The position numbers and the translations under genes were made by a program. Below the pieces are notes generated by a model, which ran no database searches, was not told the origin of the DNA, and was given only the letters and a program-made list of their open reading frames with translations. Shown here in pieces: positions 12,701 through 25,200 of a stretch of DNA of 64,000 nucleotides. The stretch comes from Proteromonas lacertae. Its lineage: Eukaryota; Sar; Bigyra; Opalinata; Proteromonadidae. The number at the start of each line of letters is the position of its first letter. Positions within the stretch are counted from its first letter, which is position 1. The DNA lies in NCBI GenBank assembly GCA_002245135.1, contig NGBS01000021.1, positions 79,746 to 143,745 on the forward strand, in the 5' to 3' direction.

Positions 12701-14551
12701 AATGATTTATCAATGTATGTAAAAGGAGGAGCTACAATTACATTGACTGGTAAAGCAAATGCATTATATTATATGGGTTATTTAAAAACATCAAATCCGT
12801 CATCAAACTTCATATGTAATGGAAATGATAGAAATGCACAAGTCACTCCATCTCCTTCATATACTCCATCTTCTGCTAATTCTAATGTTGTTTTTTCTAT
12901 TACTGGTTATGCTGCAAATGAAGTATGTTATTTAATGTCAACATTTACAGGTGGTGAATTAAAAATTGAGTATAGTGATATGAAAGCTACAAACTATCTT
13001 CAAATAGAAACTAATCAATATAAATACTATGAAAATGCAGATGATAAACCAAATTATAATCCAGGTCCAGAAGTAGTAGATGATAAAAACATGGATATAA
13101 TTGGAAATATAGGAGAAATAGGTGGAAATTTACAATGTAAAAATAAGAAAGATGGAAAATATTTAGGAACAGCCACATTATTAGGAATAGATGAAAATGG
13201 TCAATATATAATGAAATATTATTTCGATATTCCAAAAGAAGAAGATACCAGTTATAGTTGTGAAGTAAATGAGCCAATCAATGATTTATCATTAATAAAG
13301 AGTGATGAAGTAGTAGATGGTGATTGTCCAAATAAAGAAAATTGTATAATAAAATTCAGTGGAATATATGAATTATTATTATCAAATAATTTCTACAAAA
13401 GTGAAAAACCATTAATGAGAGGATTAATAGATGAAGGTAAGACTTATAATGCAAGTTGTGTTAAAGAAGATACAGTATATATATATGAAGTAATAAGTGA
13501 AAATGATTTAAGTGGAGGAGATGAAGCAATCTTTAGTGTATCTAAGAATGATAAGAATACAAAATTACCAGTTAATATGAAATGTAGTTTATTAGCTAAA
13601 GTGACAGGTGAAAGTATTCCAATAGAAGAAAGTCAAATTGGTTCAAAATTGTACTATAGAAATAATGAATTTAAAACAACCCCATGTGATGTTGAAAATG
13701 CAGATAATGGTGTATGTAATCCAGATAATGATGAAACTCAAATGAATGTAATAGGATCATATGCAGATTGTATTAAGAATATTCTTGAAAAACAAAATAT
13801 ATTGATAATACCAACAGAAACAACTAATTCAACCATTTTTAGTAAATATTTAAAAGCTGGAAAATGGATTTCTATTGGAGATAATGAATATGTTCAAATA
13901 ATAGAAATTGATACGGAAATAAAACCATATACATGTGAGATTACAGGTGGAAGATTATTATCTCAATCAAGGATGTTATCTGTAACAGTTAATGGAGTAG
14001 CTGCAAAAATTAGTGAAGTACCTTCATCATTATCACCTTCATCTCCTTCACCTTCATCATCAATTACAATCAATTTAAATCCTGATTTATCAGCAAATCC
14101 AAAATATGAACCACAAGTAGTAATAGAATGTTCTAACAATGGAAGATGTAATAGAGAAAGTGGATTATGTGAATGTTTTGATGGATTTACTGGTGATGCT
14201 TGTCAAAGATTAGATTGTCCAAATAATTGTAATGGAAATGGTCGATGTGTTCCTTTGAAAGAATTATTATCGAATGGAGAATTGAAAGATTATAAAGGAT
14301 ATGGAAATAAAGGTGTAGAAGTGAAGATGTATGGATGTTTATGTGATAAAAGACATCGTGGATATGATTGTAGTTTGATTGAATGTCCATCTGATTTAGA
14401 TCCTGAAGGAGCAACAAACAGTAATATAGATGGAAAAGATGAATATCGAGATTGTAGTGGAAGAGGTATTTGTAATTACAATACAGGAGTTTGTGAATGT
14501 TTTGATGGATTTAGTGGAGAAGGATGTCAAACTCAAGTTGAAATGATGTAA
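9753..14551 (+). CDS. giant secreted EGF-like protein with ~180-residue repeats
   Basis: ATG 9753 begins a signal peptide (MKIFIPLLITVGICLCV), then one EGF-like module (CPNNCNSHGKC...CKC). A 32-nt intron at 9913-9944 follows. The body is about 1,350 residues of six recognisable degenerate repeats, each with two conserved Cys around a Tyr-rich strand and the signature (Y/H)xDLSLIxP (YNDFSLINP, HKDLSLIKP, YKDLSLYFP, YNDLSMYVK, INDLSLIKS). After a Ser/Pro linker come three C-terminal EGF-like modules (CSNNGRCNRESGLCEC; CPNNCNGNGRC; CSGRGICNYNTGVCEC). The EGF spacing resembles heterokont mastigoneme-type proteins, so a cell-surface or flagellar-hair role is possible. An in-frame TGA (11228-11230) lies between repeats 2 and 3 with the frame otherwise continuous. 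This is a nonsense mutation, a base error or read-through. Confidence 0.75.
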
Positions 14552-14695
14552 TATTGTTTTATTACTTTCATTTCATTCTTTATTATAGAAATTATATTAA
14601 TTGATTAACTCTTATACTTTGTTAATCAATGAAAATTGTTTGTTTTTCACTTTAATTACATAAAAACAAAATGAATAACTACATAATTGGTTTAG

Positions 14696-15112
14696 TTATG
14701 CAATTGTTACTGTTTCTCTTGTTGTTATTGCAGCAACTACTTCTGGAGAAGTGCAAATTCTTCCTACTTTCACATCACTCTCTTTCAATCCGTAGTGAAC
14801 TACACAAGTCTTGCATGTTGCAATTTCAACACCTATAATAAGTAATATTCATTAAATAATACCAAATTCAGCCATTTTCTTTAAACTGTCAATTATTTCA
14901 GCATCTTCAGAATAGGCTAATTTGGCAGCTGAATTGAGGAAAATTAACATTCCTGGTACTTTTTCAGTTTTTGATAAATTAGCTAAGAAGTTTTTCATCA
15001 ATTTTCTGCCTAAATCTTCATCTCTTCCCATAAACTCACTCTCGAACAAGAATACCTATATTACAATAAACTAATCACTTTAATAGGGTACTTTGTTTGT
15101 TACTGAAGGCAT
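14696..15112 (-). CDS. YedF/DsrE-like sulfur-relay family protein
   Basis: Three exons, 116 residues, frame-perfect after removing introns of 36 nt (15056-15091) and 30 nt (14833-14862). It starts MPSVTNK. The body matches the C-terminal DsrE-like domain of bacterial YedF: FMGRDEDLGRKLMKNFL, then LIFLNSAAKLA, a GVEIATCKTCVVHYGL motif with two cysteines, then VGRICTSPEVVAA. YedF proteins in bacteria normally carry an N-terminal TusA domain and are linked to selenium or sulfur handling; the TusA part is absent here. No targeting peptide is obvious. A bacterial origin is likely, but the gene is now intron-bearing and domesticated. Substrate unknown. Confidence 0.65.
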
Positions 15113-15276
15113 TGAAACGGAAATTAAAAATTAAAAAATCTCAAACTAGTCGTTACAATAGTAATATTTCTTCATTGCTGCTTTATTTAATTGGTTCCTT
15201 TTATCATGTACTTGACTAAATGCAAAAAAAAATGAAAAGTAAATAATTATTTAAATATTAATTCCAAATTAGCCAA

Positions 15277-16185
15277 TCAATCAAATTCTTCTTCAAGTTG
15301 TCTTTCTATTTCATCATATTCATTTATTAATTTATTTGTTGTATGAATATCTAAAACTTAATAAAAATAAAAAATACTATTCTGTAGAAGAAATACAGAA
15401 TTTAATGGATGTAAAGGTATTTGAGGAAAGAAATATTTCACTAGCAAATCTCCAAATATCTAAAAATAATAAAATCAATGAATAGAAAAAGAAAAAATAA
15501 TTCGACAACGATGAGATTCGAACTCACGCGGGAAAATCCCAATGACTTAGCAGGCCATCGCCTTAACCACTCGGCCACGTTGTCATAAAAGATTTAAAGA
15601 ATTTTATATTCTTAAATCATACCTCATTTGTAAATTCAGTTTCTTTGTAAAGCATTTCTAATTCAGAACTCAAATTCATTCCTTCTTCTCTACTAACTTC
15701 TCTTGTATTTGAAAATGATGTAGTTACATTATTGGCTATTAAAAAGTTGAAAGTATGTCTGTTAATATTCACTATATTGAATAGTCTCTTTATTCCTTCA
15801 AATGATTTTCGTTTATTATCTATCAATGAATTATAAATCAATAGAATTATATACAATCATAAATAAATATTATTCCAGCTGCATCAGAGGTAAACTGAGG
15901 TAAAAGTCTGTAATATTTTTCATCGGAAGGACAATCCCAATACTGAATTTTTATAATAAAACCTGCATATGAATAATGTTTTGACTATACCAGCATAATA
16001 ACATATAAACATACAAAATAATTTACACATGCTGGATACTGTTTATTAATTGAATCAGGAGTTGCTCCTTCCTCTACACAACTAAAATAACAACACATAC
16101 GTTTAATAAGTGTAGTTTTCCCTACACCACATGCTCCTATAACTGGTATTTTCATTACAATGTGACTACTATCTTTTGCATCCAT
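15277..16185 (-). CDS. IFT22: IFT22/RABL5-like small GTPase
   Basis: Five exons, 213 residues, frame-perfect; introns of 42, 35, 163 and 27 nt. The N-terminus has the P-loop GACGVGKTTL. The switch II region reads IQYWDCPSDEKYYRLLPQF, i.e. 'WDC' rather than the usual DTAG, followed by DAAGIIFIYD; this pattern is typical of IFT22. The guanine-specificity NKxD motif is not evident, as in that family. IFT22 is a peripheral IFT-B subunit of intraflagellar transport. The 163-nt intron (15460-15622) contains a complete tRNA-Ser gene on the same strand, whereas all other introns here are under 45 nt. Assignment to IFT22 rather than another Rab-like protein is moderately sure. Confidence 0.6.
15503..15584 (-). 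tRNA. tRNA-Ser(GCU)
   Basis: 82-nt type II tRNA read on the minus strand. The 7-bp acceptor stem is GACAACG/CGTTGTC with discriminator G; A box TGGCCGAGTGGTTAAGG; anticodon loop CTGCTAA (anticodon GCT); a long variable arm closed by GGGA/TCCC; B box GAGTTCGAATCTC. A T-run follows (ATTATTTTTTC), suitable as a Pol III terminator. It sits inside an intron of the IFT22-like gene, same orientation. Confidence 0.95.
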
Positions 16186-16555
16186 TTATAAGGTTTAATT
16201 TCAATTTTTATTATCAAACTTGTTTGAGATTAATGAAACGTTTTTCTCAAATTCTCGATATGTAATCATTGAATTTGAATTCTTATATCTTTATTATAGC
16301 CAATATAGTAAAATAAACCAATATAAATAGTGTAATGGTGTAAAACTTAGTACTAGCCAAATTAGTGTTAGATGAAGTTTTGTGAGGAAATGAATGAATT
16401 TTTTTATTAGGTTCTGTATTTATTAGGAACAATTGATTTTATTATTTCTTCATCTTCTCAAGTAAAAGTGTTAGTTCTTTTTCTGCTTCGTTTCGCTGAT
16501 ACTTCACTTCACTATTACAGGCACATCTCAAAATAGTATTGTATGTATATAAGGC
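16186..16555. other. 370-bp divergent spacer, with a possible small minus-strand reading frame
   Basis: Holds the promoters of the IFT22-like and HECT genes. On the minus strand, 16442 to about 16600 is open and reads ...WFRHALYTYNTILRC... to ...EKELTLLLEKMKK and TAA. It looks protein-like, but has no in-frame Met unless a 19-nt intron is assumed, and it overlaps the first HECT exon antisense. I do not call it a gene. Confidence 0.3.
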
Positions 16556-19500
16556 ATGTCTGAACCACTTGAAATTCAGTTCATACCACAGAATATTCTC
16601 TCATTTCACTATAATGTATTTCGTGTATGTTATTCTTTATAGATTGATAAGTTATGGAATAAATCTATCCCTAAAACATCGCCAATAACATCCAATGTGG
16701 GAACTGCACAAATCAAAGAGGTTGATGAAATAATTAGAAATTTGATGAGAGTAAAAAGACAATCATCTCATCTATATTTCGATGATTATACACAAATAGA
16801 GAGCTTATTTGGTAATTCAATCGATTTTAAAAACGTTTCACATATATACAAAGAATTATGTAAAAATCAAGAATCTAATAATAAAACAGCATTGAAATCT
16901 ATTAAATGGAATGAAATAATATCTCGTTGTTTAAATGATAATTCATTATTTTCCTTACTAGTATGTATGAGATTGTTAATATCTCCATACGATGTAAATT
17001 ATGAAAATGAAATAATGAATATTTCTGAAGCATTACTTCCTGTTTCATTTCCAAATAAAATAAGTAATGAAATTAATAATAAAATTGTGTTATATCCAAC
17101 TCCAGAGTATTTATTATATTATATTATTTATTTATTTATGTTAATAGACAATATCAGAAAGCAGCAGTTACATATGTTCCATCTCCAACATCACTTTCTA
17201 TTGGTCCAACTAAAGATATATCCTACACTTTGTTATCTGGAAAACCAATCAAAATAACCAATAGAAATACAAGCAATATCACAATAGAAAGTGAATTAAG
17301 TAACTATTCATCCACTTTTATACTAACCAATGTAGTATTAGAAGAAAGAGTCTATTATTATGAATTTACAATAATTGATATTTCTAATAATTCTAATTCT
17401 AATAATGGTATAATGAATAGTAGAAGTATAAGTAGTTCAACATTACCAGAAGATGGTTTTTCATATGGATGGTTTAATACATCATCATTGTATTATTATT
17501 GTTGTATTTATGTTTATTTTTTATATAGAGTGGATGATAGTTATATTTTAGGTAGTGATATCAATAGTTTTGGATATATTTCAAGTCTAAATGCAATAAT
17601 GTCCAATAATATATTAACTTACTGTGAGATGGATAATCATAACAGCAATAATAATAATAATGAAAATATAAATATAGGAGATACATTTGGAACTTTGATT
17701 AATTTGCATACTAAAACAATTCGATTTGTTAAGAATGGCAATGAGATTAGCAGTATTTATAATATTAATATTGAACCTTATAAATTCTTGCCATGTATTA
17801 CTTTGTTTAAAAATACAAAAATATCAGTTGATTGGAATAATCGATCTTTTATTTCTACTGATATTTTAGATAGACAGATTTGTAGTATAAAAGAATCTAT
17901 TACTCCTGTTTCTTTACAATTGTTAAGTGGTTATATTGAGTTTATTGCTTCAAGTATATATTCATTTTTTATTTTCTATTAAATTAGAACCTCCAATTTA
18001 TTCAAATTATGTAATTTCTTGTGATTTTTATGTTCCTTCTGATGCTGATATTTTCCAACCAATTGTTTTGCTTCAATGGTTATCTAATAATAATAATGTT
18101 AATATTATTTATATACAAAATAATGATCATATTGTTTATCAAAATGGTGAAAATAGTAAAGTGTTTGTTGATTTGAAGAATGTGTTTTGTATATCAACTT
18201 GGTATAATATATCGATTTGGTTTACTACAGATTCAATTGTCTTCTATGTATATATTTATATTATCATTTATATAAATAGATTGATAGATGTTTTGTTGGT
18301 GTAATTCGAACAGCAATTCCATCCATTTCACTCAATAATACCATCAGAATTCATGGTTCTACTGTTCCTGAATTAATCACTTCCTACTGTAATTATATTA
18401 TCAGTTCATTTACAATTACTGAGTTAATTATATCTCCTGTTCCATCATCAACAACAGTTGAGAATTATCATCCAATTCATTCACTTTCTGCACCTGAAAA
18501 TCTCTCTGGTGAATCAATAATAATGAATGAAACGACTAGTAATAACAACATAACCACTATAAACAATAAAAACTATTGGAATTATGATTCAAATATATAT
18601 TTTCAATGGTTTGCTGATTTAGGAAGTGGTGTTTATTTAATTGCTCATGATTCTAATAATAAAACAATAAATGGAACAATAATGGGAGAATATCGATGGA
18701 TTTATATTGTTAATGGCGATAATAAGAATATTAAACAATCATTCTATTCTCCTATTTCTATTCCTCACTCTAATGAATCTTCATCTGTTATTCCTTCATC
18801 ATCGTCATCTTCTTCTTCTTCTTGTAGTAGTAGTGGTAGTTCGAGTGATTATTCATCAACTCCTGAAATGAAAGAAAGTGATAATGTTAAGAAAAATACT
18901 TCATCTACAACAACTCCATCTATGTTAAATGAAATTGATATTTGTGATTTAATCACTTTAAGATTGTCAAATGTTTATGAATCGTATATTTGTTTATATT
19001 ATTATTCTTATAATAGGTATTGTAATCTGTTGAATTATATAAAGAGAGAATATGGAAATGATACTGTTATTCCAATACCAAATAGTTGTGAAATGAAAGA
19101 AAAAGATCATTTTCAAATATATTTTTCATTTGTGTTTAGCTTATTATATAACAGAAATCAATGGATCGATAATAATTTACCAAATTCAATGGTTGTGAGA
19201 ATGCTTGAAATGATGGAGTGTAACATTTATAATTTATGTATTTCATATTGTTTTTTATTCTATTCTTATTACTCATTTCTTTTATAGTGTCTCTGGATCA
19301 AGATATCATTTATTCTGCAATTGATCTTCTCTATTTAATTATGAATAATTACTTCAGATATCACAACGATTCAATTACTTTTAAAATCAATCAACACTTG
19401 TATAATAAAGCAATGTCTTTAGCTATATATTTAAATAAAGTATGTATTCTTTTATTATTATAAAATAATGAATAGAATATAAATTCAGTTGATTATATAT

Positions 19501-22211
19501 ATAATATTTTATCTCATATTTCAAATCTAATTCATTTATCATTTACATCTTCTACAGATAATATGAAAGGTTTAATTCCTCTTTTAGAAACAGTATTTAT
19601 GAAGATAAAAAAGATAATCCCTTTAAATCAATGTATTTTATGGAAAACAAGTATAAAAACATATATTAATTATATATTATGAATAGATATAATAACAATA
19701 ACACAATCAAGTAACAATACATCAAAACTCAATATTTTAAACTCATTTATACATTCATTCATTAAACTATTACTTATACTACACAATGAAGAAAGATTGT
19801 TTTATTTATATTGGAAATTACATCATCATATTCTAAATTTTCCCTCAGATTCATCAATCTATTTTTCATATATTAAACAAAACAATTGTTTAAAATATTT
19901 ATTCCCTTCAGATATTCTTATGAATAACACTGTACCAGATCCAATAGTCGAGTTTGAAGACAATGATAAATATTCATTTGAAAGTAATTTTACAATTGCA
20001 AAAATGATTAAACCAAATGAAAAGTCAACTTTATTGTTAAAACAACATTTTCAAAGCAGTTTTGGCATTTACCAGGTTAATTTATCTATTAAATCAGTAT
20101 TATTATTACACATTATACTACATTGAATAGCATAAAAGCCTTAATCCTCTTTTAATTCAGATATACAAAGAAGATGATTTGAGTGAATGTGTTTGCTCAT
20201 TATCATTGTCTGGTGATGTTTTGAACAAAAATAGATTTGAATGTGGTAAAATTAAAAATGTTGATGTATATTGTTAAATTATAATAATTCTATTTTATAG
20301 AACGATATTTCATTAAATATTGTGTATAACTCATATACAGGAGAATTGATATTAACCAATAATACAACTAATGAAATAATAAGTGTGGCTAAACTCAATA
20401 ACAGCAATTACAGAATTGGAATATACAACAATCACTTAGAATACGAGATCACTTTGGATTCAATAGAAATAGAACATAATAAGCAAGAAATCATGAAAGA
20501 TGATAAACTATTCATTGAAAATATACCTCCTATGTATTTATATATTCAAAATTAAGTAAAATTTATGAGTCAGGCTGTCCGAGTGGTTAAGGAGTCAGAC
20601 TTGAAATCTGATGGGCTCTGCCCGCGTAGGTTCGAATCCTGCGTCTGACGAATTTTTTCTTTTCTTTTTCTTTCTTTTTTATATCATTACTAATATCTAT
20701 TTTTTAGATTAGTAATTTTATATACATCATTTGGAAAAGTAATCGAAGAGAATGATATTCCTGAAGATAAGTATTTCTTTTTATTATTCAATTTAATAGG
20801 TTCTACTCATTCATTAGTTTATTTGGACCATATTTATCACTACTAACCATTTATACACCAATTCATAACGATCCATCTCCCAATTATTACAATGCTACAA
20901 TAAGTATATTACAGAAAACCAAACAATGGTTAATCAAATATCCAAAATATATTAATGAGATTAAAAGTATCGTATCATCAGTACAGATTATATTAGCAAA
21001 CTTAATGGTTTATTACTTAAATACTCCTATTGAAATTGTATAATAAATCTACTATATTAATTTAGAATAACAATTATCAAGATATAATACCATTATTCTA
21101 TGGAGGTATGAAGAAAAAGAATATTAATGCAAATGACAGTTCTAATGAGATATCAAGTGAAATATTCAACTTATTTATATCAAATTATATAATTTATGAT
21201 AATAACTACAGAATAACCTCACAAGTAATCAACAAAGAATTAAAAGAATTGACAATTTTATTATTCAAACACATTTTACGATATTCAAATATTCATTTAG
21301 ATGAATTATCACTTGTAAATGAGAAAACAACAACTGCAATAATGAAATGTTTAGGTAATTTCAGAATATGGTATTTATCTAAACCAAATGAAGATAGAAT
21401 TCGCATAACAGATTATATGATATATATATTATCATTTATCAATGAAAATATTGATGTTTATAAAGAAAATAGTGTTAATGAAGATTATGTAAAGTCAGTA
21501 TGTAATATTACATTGAAAATGATACAGAATGAGATGAATAGTGATGAAATATTGAATTATATACAAATTAATGAAGAATATTCTAAACTGTATTTATTAT
21601 TATTTTAGTAATCTATTTAATAGAAGAAAGAACGTTTTGAATGATTTATATAGAATCACTACTGATCGTGAGTTACAATTAACAAATTCATTTTATATAT
21701 CTCTATTTAAGTATTTATATTATTTTTATGATTATTAGAAATACATATTCACTGTTTAATAACAAATACATCATTAATAAAGAGAATCAAACACAATTGA
21801 ACAAAATCATTATCAATTATATAGAATACATAACAAATCAATTGCAGATAGCATTATATTCATCACTAGATAATATAAATTATAATATTATATTACCTTT
21901 TAAACACATATTCACAAATCAATTCAGTGATTATATAATTCAATCCAATACAGTGTCTATATTAGTGGATATAACTCAAAAGACTAATAATAGCGTTGTT
22001 AATGAAGTTTTATTTTCATTTGATCAATGGGTTACACTGTATATTGATCAAAATGATAATAGCTTGGATTCTGGTTTGAATGAGATATGTAAAAGAAGGT
22101 GTTTGTATATTTGTGGTTATTTACTATTCACTGTATATCTTATGTTTATAGTTATTAGGATAATATTGAAGTAAATACATTAGAAAATATGTTATATTCT
22201 TTATATAAGTA
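16556..22211 (+). CDS. giant HECT ubiquitin ligase, 5' part (gene split by transposon)
   Basis: ATG 16556 (MSEPLEIQFIPQNILSFHYN) joins over a 27-nt intron (16616-16642) to IDKLWNKSIP. Many further exons follow, separated by introns of about 27-45 nt plus one of 174 nt that holds a tRNA. Visible domains: a SPRY domain at about 17240-17930 (YYYEFTI...SYGWF...GDTFGTLINLHTKTIRFVKNG) and a LamG/concanavalin-like domain at about 18000-18400. Long Asn/Ser-rich helical regions without a known domain follow. The frame runs ...NTLENMLYSLYK and is cut in the codon after AAG by the TA target site of the pogo element; it resumes at 25497. It is the same gene as the 3' part. HERC1 and HECTD4-type ligases have comparable size and SPRY content. 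Confidence 0.7.
20569..20650 (+). tRNA. tRNA-Ser(UGA)
   Basis: 82-nt type II tRNA. Acceptor GTCAGGC/GTCTGAC (one G-U pair) with discriminator G; A box TGTCCGAGTGGTTAAGG; anticodon stem TCAGA/TCTGA around loop CTTGAAA (anticodon TGA); variable arm; B box GGTTCGAATCC. It is followed directly by AATTTTTTC. It lies in a 174-nt intron of the HECT ligase gene (20534-20707), same strand as the host. Confidence 0.95.
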
Positions 22212-25200
22212 CAGTCAAAAACCTTTAACTTGAACAGCTTGAATAGCGAAAAAATAACCAAAAATACCCCCATATTCAAGTTATGGTTTTATATATTAGA
22301 GGTGTTTGTTGGGGTTTTGAAATAGATAAGACGTTGTTATAAAACATCTATATATCTATAGTCTTTTTATTTTCGCTATATATTTACATTACTATCTTAT
22401 TTTGTTATTGTTTGATATATTATAAGTTATTATATATTAAAATCTTTATATACTGCTTCATGAATTGTATGTAGTGACTAGAGCATTTTAATTGTTGAAT
22501 ACTATTTAATTTGAGAAAAGAGTGGAAATTTCCTAATATTTGTTATGAATTAAGTTTAAACTAATGAATATTATAATCTATTTATGCTACGTATTACAGT
22601 TTTATAAAAAATGAAACGATCAAATTATTTTATACTTAGAATTCTTGTCTTTATAACCACATCTAGGCATCTACATAATAAAATAACCATATCAACACCT
22701 TCTACTTATTTTATTGATTGATATTTTATAGTTAAACCCTCCAAAAAACAATTAACAAATAAAATATGATGTAAAAATAATAGTATTAATCTATAAATTG
22801 GTTTTTAATTCGTCAAAACATTTTGATATCCTTTGTTTCTTAACGTCATTCATATTGCAACATGATCTGTATAGTTTATTAAGTTTTCTTTTGAATTTTG
22901 TTGTCATTAATTCTTCTTTTTTGTCACTATCTATAATATTTTCAGTGATATTCATCGAAGTGTCATTAATGACTGAAACTTGAAAGGCTGGAGACTCTTC
23001 AAAATGCATAAATGGACAAAGATCTTCAATTCTAGTTGCAGAATATAATGAAGTACCTGTAATGAATGTACTTTTACTGTTTATAGGATTTAAAACCTTT
23101 ATTTTTTCAAGAATATCAGCCAATGCTAACCTTAATTTTACACTATGGTCTTCTTCTGGTGGTAATAATTCTAGAACTCTTTCGAGCTTCGCCATTTGAG
23201 TTACAGTAGGTATTGTTGACTGTTTCCAGCAATTGATTACTGTTGAAGATTTCATTTCATTAAATACAGTTGTCATATAAACAATCGAATCTGCAATATT
23301 AGGAGTTTTACCAAATTTCAATCCACCCATTCCATTTTTTACTTTTATTCGTCTAATTTCTTCGAAATTGTCAATAGTTTTCACACATTCATTGAGGATT
23401 GATGTCTTGTAATTGCCCTTCAAAGCACTAATGATACCTTGATCTAGAGGCTGTAATTTAGCAGTTGTATTTGGGGGTAAATATATGATTTCCAAATTTT
23501 TATACTTATCTTTTGATAATTCTTTCGGATGTCCACTGAAGTTATCCATTATTAATAATATTTTACTATCTCCTAATGTTGACGTTACTGCTGGCATAAA
23601 TATTTCATCAATCCAATAAATGAAAACAGTCGAATCCATCCAAGCATGATGTTGACTGGTATAACATTTCGGAACATCACTGAAACAGTTTGGTTTTTTG
23701 GCCTTTCCAATGAACAATAATGGAATATATACACTGTTATCCATGTTGACTGTGACTGCTATAGATATTCGTTGTTTAGACATCTTAAAACCTCGAAAAT
23801 CTGATTTTTCTACATTTTTTACAACACATTTTTGAGGTAATTGCTGGTAAAATAGTGAGGTTTCATCCATATTGAAGATATATTTAGGCTCATATTGACT
23901 CATTACATCTTGTATTGGCTTTAGATTCACAGTACCTACAGAGAAAGCTTCTCCATGTAATACGATACAAGATAAACCATTTCTTTTCATGAATCCATTT
24001 ATATAGCTTTGACTTACTATAGCTTTACCTACATTATTCTTGTTTAGTATCCTAGCTTCACTTAATAATAAACTTTTCGTGACAGGAATATGTGTCAAAG
24101 GTAGTTTTTTATAAGCTTCATCAAACCATATCTTCAAACCTTTTTCCAATTTAGGGTTTTGTGTTTTTTTTTCTCTTTTAATAGTAGCCATGTATTTATC
24201 ACAGTCAAAATACTTCATTATTGTATCTCTATTATAAAGCCAGTTAGTAATCGTAGAGTTAACAACATTCAATTTTGCCATCACCTTAGCTCTTGTTGTT
24301 TTCTTGTTATCAAGCTCATATACAGCCTCTGCTTTCTCTGCTAATGTTCTATTATTGCATTTTCTAGTAATAGTTGAGTTTTGACAAGACATAAAAGGCG
24401 CTTTGTTCAAAAAATTCAAGCCGAGCCAAGAGAAAAGAAAAGGAATAAATGTAGTCTAGTCTTATTTAGTGAAATAAAATTCATATTTTGTGTCAACATC
24501 GTCAATAGATGTTGAGAATATCTACGCAGAAATTGATCATCAAGCTTGTATGTACCATTTATTAAATTAGCACTTTATTGTTTATTACATCAAATCAGCA
24601 TAACAATTATAACAACAATATAAAAAATATTACGGATTTAAATTACTGTTTCACTATTTATTTTCGATTTTCTAACTTCTTCATCTCTATATACATCAAT
24701 AACATTATTCATTTCAAATTAGATTCTTTTTAATGTAAAACCTATTACTCCATATTTACTTCTAATCATTCAATTGAAAGATATATATCAACCAATTTAC
24801 ATTATTAAATGTATTGTCTTATCTCATACACTATTTCTGAATAACTTATGTGCATTATTTCCAACAATTATGTTTTACATCATAACTAATAGTAATGTTG
24901 TGATTATACTAGCGTATATCATTTTTCATCAACCAGAACAGTGGTTTTACAGCTTACATTTCATTCAACTGTATAGACATCACATTATTTGGTATTTTCT
25001 GAAGGTAATGTGTAATTATAGATTATTCTTTTCTTATTAAGCTGAATATTCATTGCATTTACTCCATTTACTTCATTTATTATCAGTTTCTGAGGTTGAT
25101 TTCACTTATTCTTAGAACATTATCGAAAGTCAAAAAAACATTTACTATATTCACTCCAATTACCATCAACACAAATACTAAGTCTCAATCTACTATAATA

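Noticed and set aside
13011-13277. Minus-strand ORF rich in His/Leu/Tyr inside the EGF gene
   Set aside because: Shadow of coding repeats; no start context, introns or motifs. The same holds for 14187-14417, 10342-10662 and 43471-44160.
16442-16610. Small minus-strand gene ending LTLLLEKMKK
   Set aside because: It lacks an in-frame Met without a 19-nt intron and lies antisense to the first HECT exon; not firm enough.
21584-21622. 19-nt intron in the HECT gene
   Set aside because: GTATTTATTATTATTTTAG would fit, but a 34-nt intron ending TTTAATAG in the same frame matches the usual form better.
24774-25040. 88-residue hydrophobic plus-strand ORF in the pogo element
   Set aside because: AT-rich chance ORF in the non-coding right arm; no known second gene in the family.
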